64,000 nt of DNA from Stropharia rugosoannulata. Lineage: Eukaryota > Basidiomycota > Agaricomycetes > Agaricales > Strophariaceae. Shown here one piece after another: positions 11,091-21,675 of this stretch. The DNA is taken from the NCBI GenBank assembly GCA_028532985.1, contig JANCIK010000013.1, positions 930,001-994,000 on the forward strand, read 5' to 3'. The notes below the pieces were generated by a model. It worked only from the letters and a program-made list of their open reading frames with translations. It was not told the origin of the DNA and made no database searches. Both the position numbers and the translations under genes were made by a program. The stretch's first letter is position 1; every line of letters begins with the position of its first letter.

Positions 11091-11490
11091 GTATGTGCGC
11101 TGTCGGCCAAGTTGTCCAACTCGCACATGTCAAGGCGATTGTCAATAGAGTTGTATGTGTTGACCTGGATGGGCGAGCCGTCAACCACACACTGCCAAGT
11201 CATGCCTTCAGAGCTTGATGGAGGCAAACTGTCAATAGCGCCCGTCAGAATAACTTCTGTTCCTACAGATCCATTACTCCATCAATGTCGAATTTCGTAT
11301 TATGTGGGATGACATGCTCACCAGTAAAGCGGTATGTAATACTTCCATTCCCCTGAATTCCATGCAAAGTGCTTAGATATGGCGGACCAAAACTTCCAGA
11401 AGAGTCAAGATTGCCTTGAGTCGCAAACCAGTCTCCGTTGTAGCTGATGTTGGGGTCGGTATCGTCCACTATGACCCATTCTAGTGACAT

Positions 11491-12519
11491 TTCCCAAACA
11501 AGAAGTTGTGTGGAACAAAGGCAAAGGAAGAATATCACTCAGGGTAGCAAAAAACATTGTCTTAAATATTATAAAATAGGAACTGATGAGAGAACAGCGC
11601 TGATTCTGGCGAGTGATAGAAATGATCTATTAGTCGAGGCCTGTAACCTGCGATGTACAAGGCATTTATCAATATCAAACTGATCGTAAAAGGTCAATAT
11701 TAGAGTTCTTGTCCTCCAATGGCGAATCCAGCGTCGCGGGAGCTCAAAGCATTAATTGCGTTAGACGGTGGACTTTTCGCAAGTACGAAAACGTCAAACT
11801 TTACGCGTTACGGTTGAACCTTGAAATGACTGAGGCTTGAAGCTTGAAGCGTAGTACACCGGCCTGACATTTTACTCGAAAATAGCTGTACCAGCCGTGT
11901 CAATACCCGTTCTAACCGAGTAACTGTCATGTTGACCTTCCATCAGAAATTTAACCAGTTTTTTCTGGTTTCTCACCCTGGAAACAGCAATAAAACCGCA
12001 AAAAACTGGAAACCTCTTTCCTCGGAAACGTCATATATCCATCTTTCAGAGCTCCATGGGGGCCTTGCGACGAATGGGCATGGCAAATATAATGTACATG
12101 TGGCCTCGCTGTGTCTGATAATATGCTGACCGTTTTTCAGAGCTCTATACATAAGTATCTTGAGAACGGACAAGAACGGTAGACCAGAGCAAGATCAGAG
12201 TCCTCCAGGTTGCATCTGATGGGTCCGTCATTGTATGGATACTTGCCTGCTGCAGGATTGCCCGTAGACTCAGAGTCATACATCAGTGTAAGTTGGTAGA
12301 GAATAATGAGCAGAAAATCACTGGCGGCCATGGATGCCAGATGGCCGGGACGGTTCGGCTTTCTCCGTGAGCAAGCTATCAGCGGAGTCACGTTGTGGAC
12401 AGATCCTGCTAAGTCAACTGAGGTCAATGGCGAACGCTAACTTACAACCATAGATCGTATCAGATATTTCAGTTATGCCAGACCTGAAGATGACTTACGG
12501 ACGTGCACTTGAGATGTTC
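11491..12519. other. Upstream region of membrane gene copy A
   Basis: About 1 kb of non-coding DNA that is conserved with 14965-15896 and so belongs to the duplicated block. It contains a GCTTGAA repeat (two full units near 11833-11851), about 350 bp before the start codon of copy A. No gene was found in it. Blocks near 12045-12115 and 12190-12300 are as well conserved as the coding parts. Confidence 0.5.
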
Positions 12520-12589
12520 TATTGGACTGGAAAAACCCCGCTTCACTCCCCCAGTCAGTGCTCTATCGCGTTTCGAGAACTCGAGAAGA

Positions 12590-12760
12590 GTCTATAGCTT
12601 GCTCGTGGTACTCTTTCTCGTTTGGATTGTCTACCTGTGCGTCTGCGCGGGCTGCGCGCACTGAGCGGTCGAGCACAGGCGGTGTGCATGGCTGCGCGAG
12701 TTTGTATTCGTTCCTACTCGTACACCACAGAAGTAATATAACGAAGTAACAATTTGGATC
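12590..12760 (-). pseudogene. Weak remnant of the multi-spanning membrane gene 3' end
   Basis: This GC-rich stretch with repeated GCGCG words faintly resembles the last exon of the membrane protein at 19764-21675, and it is followed by ATAACGAAG..TTTGGAT.ACTGAG, which recurs after the clearer remnant at 17090-17270. The position, just downstream of fragment E, mirrors the remnant downstream of copy C. Similarity is low and was judged by eye. The rest of 12520-12914 shows nothing else. Confidence 0.35.
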
Positions 12761-12914
12761 ACTGAGCAACGTCGAATATCATTATTAACATCTCAGTAAT
12801 AGGGTGGTCCGTTAGTTCATTTCACGGCCTGTACTTCAGGGCGGCAGTAAAGCTAATCACGTCATACCACCTATGTACAATAAGGCGGTGGCTGCACTGA
12901 TCTGTGCTGTCTTG

Positions 12915-13131
12915 TCAGAGACATAGTATCCCTGGATTGAGGGTCTTCCTCCGTTTGCCTGGTTTCTCTTTTACTACTTTGGAAAACAGGTAGTCGTTCC
13001 AAATTTCCTGCACCAGGCTGTGACTCTGCCAAGAAGGGGAAACTTCCAGGCGGGAGCTAGTAGCGGTAGCATTACTACTGCCAGAATAAAATAATTTGCG
13101 CCGCCATGTTATTAGGCCGGCCAAGGGGAGT
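12915..13131 (-). pseudogene. Fragment E: C-terminal tail of a membrane paralogue
   Basis: The minus strand encodes the end of a TM helix (ILPLAGLITW), a basic stop-transfer and the SRLEVSP motif shared with copies A, B and C, then diverges and ends without the PPxY motif. The extracellular modules are missing: duplicated block B begins at about 13154. The 3' flank (AATAAGGCGGTGG and following) resembles that of copy C rather than of A or B. It is probably the severed 3' end of the gene whose 5' end is fragment D, with block B inserted between. Confidence 0.7.
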
Positions 13132-13388
13132 ATAAAAGTTGTTACGACGAGACCGTCGTGCCATGATCCCCGCCCCGTTTAAATACACCATCCGAAGGTG
13201 TGCAGAACAGATCGATTACTCGCAATCGGAAGTTGTGTATGCCCTACAAATATTGGCATCCTGTAACAAGGCCCGCTACCACATCTGATTAATATCTTTT
13301 TGTGCCCGTGCGTGAGGGATAGCACCATATCATAAGACTCGGATCTATCCTTTATCTCACGGGGACACCTCTAGCTATGTAAACCGGA

Positions 13389-14964
13389 CTATTTATAATA
13401 AGGCGGTGGGATGGAACCAATCCGCGTGGTAAAAGACACTCCATCTACGCCCTCAGAATTTTGTTCCCTCTGCTCTATTGCACCTTTTTCCTCGGCTGTA
13501 GATACATCGCTCTCAGGACCAGATACTAGCTGTTCCGCATCACTGGATGACTGTTCGATATCGTAGGAGTCAGACTGGGGGGTAATCCAGAATGGGGAAA
13601 CTTCCAGACGCGAGTTATTAGTAGGATAGGATTTGCGTCTGCGACGCCACACTAGTACACCGCCCAGGAGAAGAAGTAAGGCTGCTACGGAGAGTCCTAG
13701 AATAATGCCTAGGTTAGTATTACCAGGGCCGTGCTTTTGCGCAGCGGCACTGGTGCTTGTAGACGTCATTGATGTCGACATTGCTGATATGTCATGGGAG
13801 ACATTATTATTAGACGGGACTGTTGTACCAGGTGCTGTTAATCCAGTACTAGTCGCGGGAGGCTGCGTCGTTTGAGACAAGGTCGGTATAGATAGTGGCA
13901 GAGAAGATGGTGAAGACGGTGATAAAGAAACTTGGGAAGATGTAGCCGACGTTATCGTCGAAGACGTTGGGGAGGAGAAAGGGGTTGAAGTAGTAGGCGG
14001 AGAACCACCAGCAGGTATACTAGCAAGCAGGTCCTTGCCCGAAAATACAACGCTCTCAACGCTAAGAGGAGCTGTGTTTGTATTTCCTTGATAGACGACC
14101 TCAAGAGTATGGCTCCCCGCAGGGATACCATTGATTTCAAACAGAACTTGGAACCACTGAGCAGTTTCTGTGGCGGTTACGCCATTCAGAGGAAACGAAG
14201 TCGGCGCACCCCCATCAACGGAGTAAGTTGCTGATGTTTGCGTAGACGGGAATGTGATTGAGTCGTAAAACCCGTACCAGATGAGAGATGTGCCTTTTCG
14301 CCAGTGGTAGTGTGAGTCCAGGTCCAGCTAATGATAACGTGCTGAGACAGCGTACCGATGAATGAAAAATTAATTTTGGCGCCTGGGTTATTAGAAGCAA
14401 ATCCCGGGAAATGTTCAGTCCAGTCAGAGCTGTATTGAACCCGGGAGTCATGAGAGTCAACCATCATGGCCTCGTCAGTTAGCGAGGTAGTTGGGGACGG
14501 AACGTATTGCACGTAATCAAACCAGAACGTTTGCTCAGCACTTGCAATAACATTCACCACAAGGGTATGTGCGCTGTCGGCCAAGTTGTCCGACTCACAC
14601 ATGTCAAGGCGATTGTCAACAGAGTTGTATGTGTTGACCTGGATGAGCGAGCCGTCAACTACACACTGCCAAGTCATGCCTTCAGAGCTTGATGGAGGCA
14701 AACTGTCGATAGCGCCCGTCAGAATAACTTCCGTTCCTACAGATCCATTACTCCATCAATGTCGAATTTCGTATTATGTGGGATGACATGCTCACCAGTA
14801 AAGCGGTATGTAATACTTCCATTCCCCTGAATTCCATGCAAAGTGCTCAGATATGGCGGACCAAAACTTCCAGAAGAGTCAAGATTGTCTTGAGTCGCAA
14901 ACCAGTCTCCGTTGTAGCTGATGTTGGGGTCGGTATCGTCCACTATGATCCATTCTAGTGACAT
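13389..14964 (-). CDS. Membrane protein paralogue B, two beta-modules, TM, PPxY tail
   Basis: Three exons: 14796-14964, 14356-14736, 13389-14293, with introns of 59 and 62 nt, both phase 1. The start is the ATG at 14964, Met-Ser-Leu-Glu-Trp; no signal peptide is visible, as in paralogue C. Module 1 has VDDTDP and GPPYLSTLHGIQG; module 2 has a DSHDSRVQYSSDW block, FSF(I)G and WYGFYDS. A Ser/Thr/Pro stalk of about 100 residues leads to a TM helix (GIILGLSVAALLLLLGGVLVW), RRRRK, SRLEVSPF and the C-terminal IPPPYYK, which holds overlapping PPxY motifs. I take it as a type I surface protein with a short cytosolic tail. Ligand unknown. Nearly identical to disrupted copy A. Confidence 0.8.
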
Positions 14965-15896
14965 TTCCCAGACAAGAGGTTGTGTGAAACAAAGGCAAAG
15001 GAAGAATATCACTCGGGTAGCAAAAAAACATTGTCTTAAGCGTTATAAAATAGGATCTGATGGAGAACAGCGCTGATGCTGGCGAGTGATTGATCTTGTC
15101 GAGGCCCTGTAACCTGTGATGTACAAGGCATCATCAATATCAAACTGATCGTGGAATGACAATACCCGGATTGTTAGAGTTCTTGTACCTCCAATGGCGA
15201 ATCCAGCGTCGTGGGAGCTCAAAGCATTGCGTCAGACGGTGGACTCTTCACAAGTACGAAAACGTCAAACTTTACGCGTTACGGTTGAACCTTGAACCTT
15301 GAAATGACTGAGGCTTGAAGCTTGAAGCTTGAAGCGTACACCCCCGGCGGCTTGACATTTTACTCGAAAATAGCTGTACAGGCCGTGTCAATACCCGTTC
15401 TAACGGAGTAACTGTCATGTTGACCTTCCGATCTGCTGAGTTGAACAGGGGTCGACCATCTTTCAGAGCTCCATGGGGGCCTTGCGACAAATGGGCATGG
15501 CAAATATAATGTACATGTGGCCTCGCTGTGTCTTGCTGACCGTCTTTCAGAGTTCTATAAGTATCTTGAGAACGGACAAGAACGGTAGATTAGAGTCCTC
15601 CAGATTGCATCTGATGGGTCCGTCATCGTATGGATACTTGCCTGCTGCAGGATTGCCCGTAGACTCAGAGTCATACATCAGTGTTTGGTAGAGAATAATG
15701 AGCAGAAAATCACTGGCGGCCATGGATGCCAGATGGCCGGGACGGTTCGGCTTTCTCCGTGAGCGAGCTATTAGCGGAGTCACGTGGACATATCCTGTTA
15801 AGTCAACTGAACGCTGACTTGCAACCATAAGTTGTATCAGATATCTCAGTTAGGCCAGTCCAGAAGATGACTTACGGACGCGCGCTTGAGATGTTC
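14965..15896. other. Upstream region of membrane gene copy B
   Basis: Non-coding DNA conserved with 11491-12519. The GCTTGAA repeat here has three units (15311-15338), one more than in block A, again about 350 bp before the start codon. Its conserved distance makes it a candidate upstream element, though a neutral repeat is equally possible. Confidence 0.45.
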
Positions 15897-15934
15897 ATTT
15901 CACATCTATCTATTTAGTGTCCACTGGCAAAACC

Positions 15935-16395
15935 TATACTGCACATAGTCAAACCAGAATGTCTGTTCAGCAGTTGCAACAACGTTAACCACGAGCGTAT
16001 GCGTGCTGTCAGCCAAGTTGTCCCCTTCACAAATTGCAAGTCGATTCTCTATAATGTTGTATGTCTTAACCTGGATAGGAGAGCCGTCCACTGCACATTG
16101 CCGGGTCATGCGCTCAGAGCTTGGCGAAGGCAAACTGTCGATGGCTCCTGCGAGAATAACTCCCGTTCCTGTCCACTTCTTCAATGTGGTATGCTATAGA
16201 ACATACTGCGAAGACATGCTCACCAGAAAATTGGTATGTAAGACTCCCATTCCCTTGAATTCCATGCAGAGTGCTCAGATACGGTGGACCATAACTTCCA
16301 GAAGAGTCGAGGTTGCCTTTAGTCAAAAATCATGCTCCGTCGTAGCTAACGCTGGAATCGGTATCGTCCGCTATGGCCCACTCGGCGACTGACAT
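15935..16395 (-). pseudogene. Fragment D: N-terminal half of a membrane paralogue with a stop codon
   Basis: It starts with ATG at 16395 (Met-Ser-Val-Ala-Glu-Trp) and has the DDTD motif and the GPPYLSTLHGIQGNGS block of the family. A TGA replaces the Trp codon of the conserved GDWF segment, about 20 codons in. The phase-1 intron after FSG is still recognisable (GTGAGC donor, ACAG acceptor before GAACGG). Homology ends at FDYVQY near 15935; the second module, stalk and TM segment are absent. Dead by two lesions. It may be the 5' end of the gene whose tail is fragment E. Confidence 0.85.
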
Positions 16396-17089
16396 TTCCT
16401 GCGCATAAGAATGTATATCCAACAAAAGGAAGGAATACCAGTATACCGAACAAAGAATCTCTTAATGATGTTTTCCAGGGCAAGTCATTCATCAACTGAT
16501 AACATCAATTGTTAGACATTGTTGTACGCGAGTCTCGTAGCTTCGATAGCCTGAGCAGCAGGTGGAAGCATGATTCCATGTAGTGCGGGGGACAGCCCGA
16601 GAAACATGACTCGACGCCATCGCGACCAGACACATAGTGAGCGTTTCCTTGATCGTGCAAGATACATGATCTTGTGTGATAGCTCCACGACGATACACAA
16701 GTATAGTGCAGCCCCGAGCAGTACACTAGCGTCAATATGAGACGAGATGACCGGTATCCGTTATTAGGGCGGGCGTTTTGAAACGGAGATGTATATGCAG
16801 CAGCGGCTGAGCCGGGGTGGATATTCGGCAATAGAGAGAAGCAACGAAGGAGGGATAGAGGCTGTAGTGCTTCGAAAAATGCAGTAGTAGGGTCCAGGGC
16901 TCAGTGAGTATTGGGGCTGTAGGAGAGGTGAGAGGGTGGGAAAATTTTTACAAGCTGAAAACTACGCACGCGTTAGTAGAAGTTCACATTCATTCAATAT
17001 CATTGTCCACACCCATTCGGTGCCGCTTTGTTCACAGCATACACCCCTATGTGACCAATGAGGTATGGGCCACACAGAAGGCTAGTTTA
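16396..17089. other. Intergenic, nothing clear
   Basis: No gene seen. Several short frames overlap on the minus strand near 16492-16831, with no domain and no splice logic. Confidence 0.4.
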
Positions 17090-17270
17090 ATAGCAGAGGA
17101 CGCCGTACGGGGCCCGTACGTCCTCACTTCATGCCCACAATTAGTGTTCGCGTGCTGCGCGTCGAAGAGAGTGCCGTGCTCGTGCTTGCTAGCGTCGTAG
17201 ACCGCTGAATATGCATCGACGTAGGAGCACCTTCTCATGGCCAGTGTGCGTATCTGTGGGTGTTTATGCG
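17090..17270 (-). pseudogene. Remnant of the multi-spanning membrane gene 3' end
   Basis: About 180 bp similar by eye to about 19955-20125 inside the last exon of the gene at 19764-21675: both share CCCGTACG/CCCGTGCG, a GCCCGCGATCAGTG-like stretch, GCGCGTCGA.GAGAGTG and GTATGCATCGACG in order. Stops and gaps show it is decayed. It lies 3' of copy C, as the remnant at 12590-12760 lies 3' of fragment E, suggesting that the two gene types were duplicated together as a pair. Confidence 0.55.
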
Positions 17271-17440
17271 TACACTATAACGAAGCCACGTATTTGGATT
17301 ACTGAGGATCTTCGACCCGGACTACTCTGCGTAAGAAAATGTAAATAGCACATTGACAAGCACGGCCTGTGTATACACTGAAAACAAAAAATAACTAGTT
17401 AAAGTGTTTCCTAGTATTAATAATCATACTATATGTCTAC

Positions 17441-18803
17441 TCAGGAGCTGTAGAATTGGGCGTCACTGTTGCAATAAGGTGGTGGTTGCACCGATTCACT
17501 CCTGCACCCCGGTTCTCGTTCCCTTTGCCGACTTTCTCCTTTACCAGTTCGGAGCCCAGATGCAATGGGACCAGGCTGGGAGTTGATGTAGAATGGGGAA
17601 ACTTCCAGGCGGGAACTATTATTTAGATGTGGCAGCAATCTGCGTCTGCGCCGCCAAACTATCACACCACCCAGGAGCAGAAGCAAGGCTGTTATACTGA
17701 GTCCCAGAATGATTCCCAGGTCTTTAAAACCGTGTTTTTGCTTCTGCATGTGAGCAGTGGTACTGCTGTCTGGTGCCGACATGCTATTACTGGATGGCAC
17801 GGCTACCGCAGGTCCTGTTGGTCCAGTACTAGTCGTGGGAGATAATACAGGCCCAGAAGAGGCTTGTGAGGACAAGTCCTTGCCTGCATATACTACGTTC
17901 TCAAGACTCAGAGGAGTCAGGCTTGCATTTCCTTGATAGACGACCTCAAGATTATGATGACCGGCTGGAAGGCCGTTAATTTGGAAAATAACTTGGTAAT
18001 GCTGAGCAGTCTCAGTCGCGATGACGCCGTTTAGCGGAAACGAAGTTGGTGAACTCCCGTCAATGGAATACGTCGCTGACGTTTCCGCGAATGGGTAGGT
18101 GATCGAGTCGTAAAAGCCATACCAAATGAGGGACATGCCTTGACCCAACAGGTAGTGGTAAGCCCAAATCCAGCTAGAAAGCGAGCTAAGTGAACGCACC
18201 ATTAAACGAGAAGCTGATTTTGGCGCCCGTGGTGTTGGTTATAAAACCTGGAGAGTAAGCAATCCAATCAGGGCTGTATTGAAAGGAGGGGTCGTGGCAG
18301 TCAATTGTCAAAGCTTCTTCGGCCAACAAAGCTCCTCTGGATGGAATATACTGGACGGAATCAAGCCAGAACGTTTGTTTCGGACTTGCAACAACGTTCA
18401 CCACGAGTGTATGCACCCCGTCAGTCAAGTCAGACTGACACATGTCAAGCCAATTCTCTATGACGCTATATGTTGTGACAGGGATGGGGGAACCGTCGAC
18501 TACACACTGCCAAGTCATTCTTTCAGAGGTCGCTGCAGGCAAGTTGCTAATGGCGCCTGTCACAAGAACCCCCGTTCCTATGCATGGCCTTAGTGTGAAG
18601 CACTGAAATATATAATGGAGGAAGTGCTCACCAGAGAAGTGGTACGTAACACTCCCGTTAGCTTGGATGCCATGCACAGTACTCAGATACGGCGGACCCC
18701 AGCTTCCAGAAGAGTCGAGATATCCGTTTTCAAAAAACCAATTTCCGGTGTAGTTGAGGTTGGGATCGGTATCATCCACTATGACCCATTCAGTTGGCTC
18801 CAT
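17441..18803 (-). CDS. Membrane protein paralogue C, two beta-modules, TM, PPxY tail
   Basis: Exons 18632-18803, 18200-18577 and 17441-18138; introns of 54 and 61 nt, both phase 1, each placed right after an F-x-G motif (FSG, then FSFNG). Start Met-Glu-Pro-Thr-Glu-Trp at 18803. Module 1: VDDTDPNLNY, GPPYLSTVHGIQ. Module 2: DCHDPSFQYSPDW, NTTGAKISFSFNG, WYGFYDSITYPF, SATYSIDG. A short stalk is followed by a TM helix (GIILGLSITALLLLLGGVIVW), a basic stop, SRLEVSPF and a tail ending QPPPYCNSDAQFYSS with a PPPY motif. More diverged than A and B; no lesion seen. Function unknown; likely a cell-surface binding protein. Confidence 0.8.
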
Positions 18804-19763
18804 GTTCTAGGCAGAAAATTGTATCTAGTAAAAGGAGGAAATAGTGATACCCAGTGGACCGAATAAACAATGTCTTAAGGGTTTTACGTTGTCAGATGAG
18901 AGAATAGACAATGATGCAGAAGGCTAGCGGGTGATGCAAATGATGACTCCAAGGACAAGTCATTCATCAGTATCAGAAAAGGCTCAATTCATAGATTCGT
19001 CATAAAGGATTTCGTATGCCCAACGTATGCGAGTCTCCTAGTTTCGAAAGCAGTAGTTGAAGGTATGTCCAAGGTAGACAGTAAAACCTTCGCATGGTCG
19101 AAAAGAGAGAACTTGTAACACGGCTTGAGCCCTTGAAGTTCACACTGAGTTGTCCTTGTGCCAAGTGTTTGACTATACCGTGGTACAGCCCACATCAATA
19201 CCATAGACTCAGACTCGAGGCGAATAGCTTGCGAGCAGTTGTCTTGCCGTCCCTGTCTGCTGACTCCCGAGGTCAAATGGGATTACCCCGGTGAGACACG
19301 TTCAGTCCCTTTCCACAGTCTTAGACAAGTACAGTAGGGATCGTCTTGGGGTCGTCACAAGCTGATAGAGTGCGAAGGAGAGAGGGGAGTGCAACCGTGG
19401 TGGGGCGGGTGAGCGAGGATCGATAAAACGATGATGGGTCAACCGGTCAAGCTTCGAGCTTCATGTCAGGTTTTATTTGGTCCGTATCTGGGTTACAAAA
19501 TTACAACCTCAGGCTTACCTAGAATGTACTGTGCCACAGCGATGCCGCCATTTCCGTACAGCGTGCAGCGTCTTTACATTGTAATGCTTGCAGTGCAAAC
19601 TGTACATATTATTTTTACACTCAAAACTACACACTTTCACATGCATCTTAGTCCTGTCCATAGCTTACGAACAGGCAAGGGTACATATCAAAAGATGTCC
19701 ATTTAACGTCTATCTGTATCCATGTGTATGCTAAGATGGTCCAGTACCTCACATATACCCAAC
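18804..19763. other. Upstream region of copy C and 3' flank of the next gene
   Basis: No gene supported. The 80 bp upstream of copy C resemble the corresponding DNA of copies A, B and D (AACAAAGG/ACCGAATAAACAATGTCTTAAG). A GGTCAAGCTTCGAGCTTCATG motif occurs near 19444-19465. Confidence 0.4.
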
Positions 19764-21675
19764 TCACGCGAAAGTGCCCCACTCGCCCACCTGCGCATCC
19801 ATAGCCACAGGCGCTGCGAACGCAGCGTACACCCGGGAGGGGCGGTACGACGGTGGGCCAGGTGTCCGCCCGAACCCAACAGGCGACGGGCTTCCGAGGA
19901 GCGGCGGTGGGCGATGCGCGCGCTGCAGGCTGCGATACGTCGCAGCGGATACTGACCCAGGCCCGTGCGCGCCCCGCTTCGTGCCCGCGATCAGTGCCCC
20001 GCCGCGCGTCGATGAGAGTGTGCTGGCAGTGCTCGTGCTGGTCGGGTTGGGTGCCGGGGCGTATGCATCGACGCCTCGCACGGAGCGCTCGCGCATGGGT
20101 GGCGCGCGCGAGTTCATGTGCGTGCGTCGCCGTGAGGGGCCAGCGATGCCCTGTCCGGCCGTTGTGGCCGTGGTGCGCCCTGAGTGCATGCCAACCTGTT
20201 CGTAGCCCCGCGGGGGGCGCGCATTGCCGCCTCCGCCGTAGCGTCTACCCGGAGCGCGCTCTGGAGAGTCGGATACGAGGCACGCTGCGTGGGTTGAGTC
20301 GGTCGCCTGGCGGTAGTATGCAAACACCAGGGCGCAGTAGACGACTGCTGGGACGACACCGAAAAGGAAGACGGCGGCGACCTCTGCCCAGGAGTGTTGC
20401 ACCCATCCATAGATGCATACTACCGACAAGATGGGGTTAGTTAGTACGCGTGAAGCGGTCGGTAGTGTACATACGTTTCCGCGCGGTGATATGCCGCATG
20501 CCGTATGTTGCCGACGGCCAGGGGTGCGAGCGCTGCAAGGGGCTCGGTAAGCAGCAGGCGAGATGGAAACGTAGAAAGAGCATACGAATAGAGCCTTCTC
20601 GGCGGTACGACCATCCATGGCTAGAACGATACATTCACCTACTATTTCTTCCTGTATTGCCTAATGAGCTTTAACGTAAGGCTACAAAAAGACGTCCAGC
20701 GTACCGCGAACGCGAAATAGGAGACGCCTTTGAGGATGGCCGCAGCGGAAACAAGGATGGTCGAAAAGAATGTGAGGTACAGATACGCACGGACAAGACC
20801 GAGACGTTGCTGTCGCCTATGGTAAGCATAAGCGCCAATGGCGTAAAAAGAGCGACGCACTATTGAAACACCGATGATACCATACATTTCAATCAGGAAG
20901 GCCGTCAAGTACATCACGGCCAGCGCGATGGAAACCTTGGTTAGGTTTTCGGCGGCCTCTGCAGAATACGATGAGCATTACTAAAATTTATATCCAATTC
21001 CAGGCAACATACCTCCGTCATCTACGATAACATCTGCACAAGCGTTGTACTAGGGGCATGTTACCGTCAGTGGTTGTCAACATCTACCAACGTAAACGAT
21101 ATTTACACATCTGCAACAACATACAACATGTGAGTAAGATGTGAATGTCAGTGGTAGCCTAGGGACTTACGCATATGCAAACCGCAGACCGTTGAGTCCA
21201 GCAACTGTAACAATGCGAGTTCAGTACGAGGGGTCGGGGTCATGGGCAATGGACGCATACCGGCGATGACGGGGTTCTTCCAGTTGGCTTTGTACAGCTG
21301 CGAGATAAACGACTGTGACTTCGTCTGACTCGGAGTCCGTACGGGGTCTATGACCGAAGGCGGTGAGTATATGGATCCGCTGTCGCAGCCAAAGTCACTC
21401 ACGTGGAAACCTGTTGTCAACTATAAGAATAGACTTGATTAGTATATGATACGATAACTTGTAGATAACAGGCTGACGCTTTAGCTGGAGAGGAGGAGGG
21501 CGAATCATACTGGCTGGCAGTTGATGTGCTCGTGGTGGTACCGGACAAAGAAAGGAAAAGCCTGATGGGAACTCATAAACGCTGGCGGTGCGTCCTTGCC
21601 GGCTGATCCGGGTTTCATGTCCAGGCGCGCCCGCTTGGCTTTGCGCAGAGCTACGAACACTCCGTATAAGCCCAT
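19764..21675 (-). CDS. Multi-spanning membrane protein with PPxY-bearing tail
   Basis: A spliced minus-strand gene whose exons I could only partly delimit. A likely start is ATG 21675 (MGLYGVFVALRKAKRARLD); an upstream ATG in the same frame exists at 21828. A middle part with SIYSPPSVIDPVRTPS (21148-21400) reads as a loop. A hydrophobic part (20640-20940) has at least two helices (YLTAFLIEMYGIIGVSIV; YLTFFSTILVSAAAILKGV). The last exon (19764 to about 20430) starts with a further helix (EVAAVFLFGVVPAVVYCALVF) and a long basic, Ser/Pro/Gly-rich cytosolic tail containing GPPSY, a PPxY motif. Family not recognised. It is transcribed away from 22105, and remnants of its 3' end lie at 17090-17270, possibly 12590-12760, and 56866-57280. 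Confidence 0.65.

Larger units (their letters stand above)
2179..11490 (-). pseudogene. Membrane protein paralogue A, split by a retrotransposon
   Basis: This is a member of a fungal single-pass membrane protein family with two extracellular beta-sandwich-like modules. Exon 1 is 11322-11490, starting Met-Ser-Leu-Glu-Trp before a VDDTDP motif. Exon 2 is 11262 down to 3113 but is broken by the LTR element at 11090/3327. Exon 3 is 2179-3050. The second intron (3051-3112) lies after the FSFTG motif and before WYGFYDS. Exon 3 carries a Ser/Thr/Pro-rich stalk, a TM helix (GIILGLSIAALLLLLGGVLVL) followed by a poly-Arg stop-transfer, the SRLEVSP motif and a C-terminal LPPYY (PPxY). No other lesion was seen, so the insertion alone disrupts it. 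Ligand and function are unknown. Confidence 0.85.
1957..12519. repeat. Duplicated block, copy A
   Basis: The DNA from about 1957 to 12519, ignoring the 7.76-kb retrotransposon and its 5-bp target duplication, matches 13154-15896 almost throughout. It includes membrane gene copy A, its 3' flank and about 1 kb of upstream DNA. The match starts at the shared CGTCGTGCCATGATCC and ends at the shared CTTGAGATGTTC. Differences are scattered substitutions and small indels, including one fewer GCTTGAA unit than in copy B. The retroelement entered this copy after the duplication, because block B lacks it. Confidence 0.85.
13154..15896. repeat. Duplicated block, copy B
   Basis: About 2.74 kb matching block A (1957-12519 without the retroelement). 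It contains the intact gene copy B plus about 235 bp of 3' flank and 930 bp of upstream DNA. The flanks on both sides belong to another paralogue (E on the left, D on the right), so the block looks inserted. Confidence 0.85.

Noticed and set aside
18139..18199. Apparent frameshift after FSFNG in paralogue C, and likewise in A (3051-3112) and B (14294-14355)
   Set aside because: All three are explained by a phase-1 intron with GT donor, CTNAC-like branch site and AAG acceptor; the joined frame reads smoothly into WYGFYDS.
19774..20440. Long plus-strand frames over the last exon of the multi-spanning gene
   Set aside because: Shadows of a GC-rich coding exon on the other strand; their proteins are Arg/Cys-rich and senseless.
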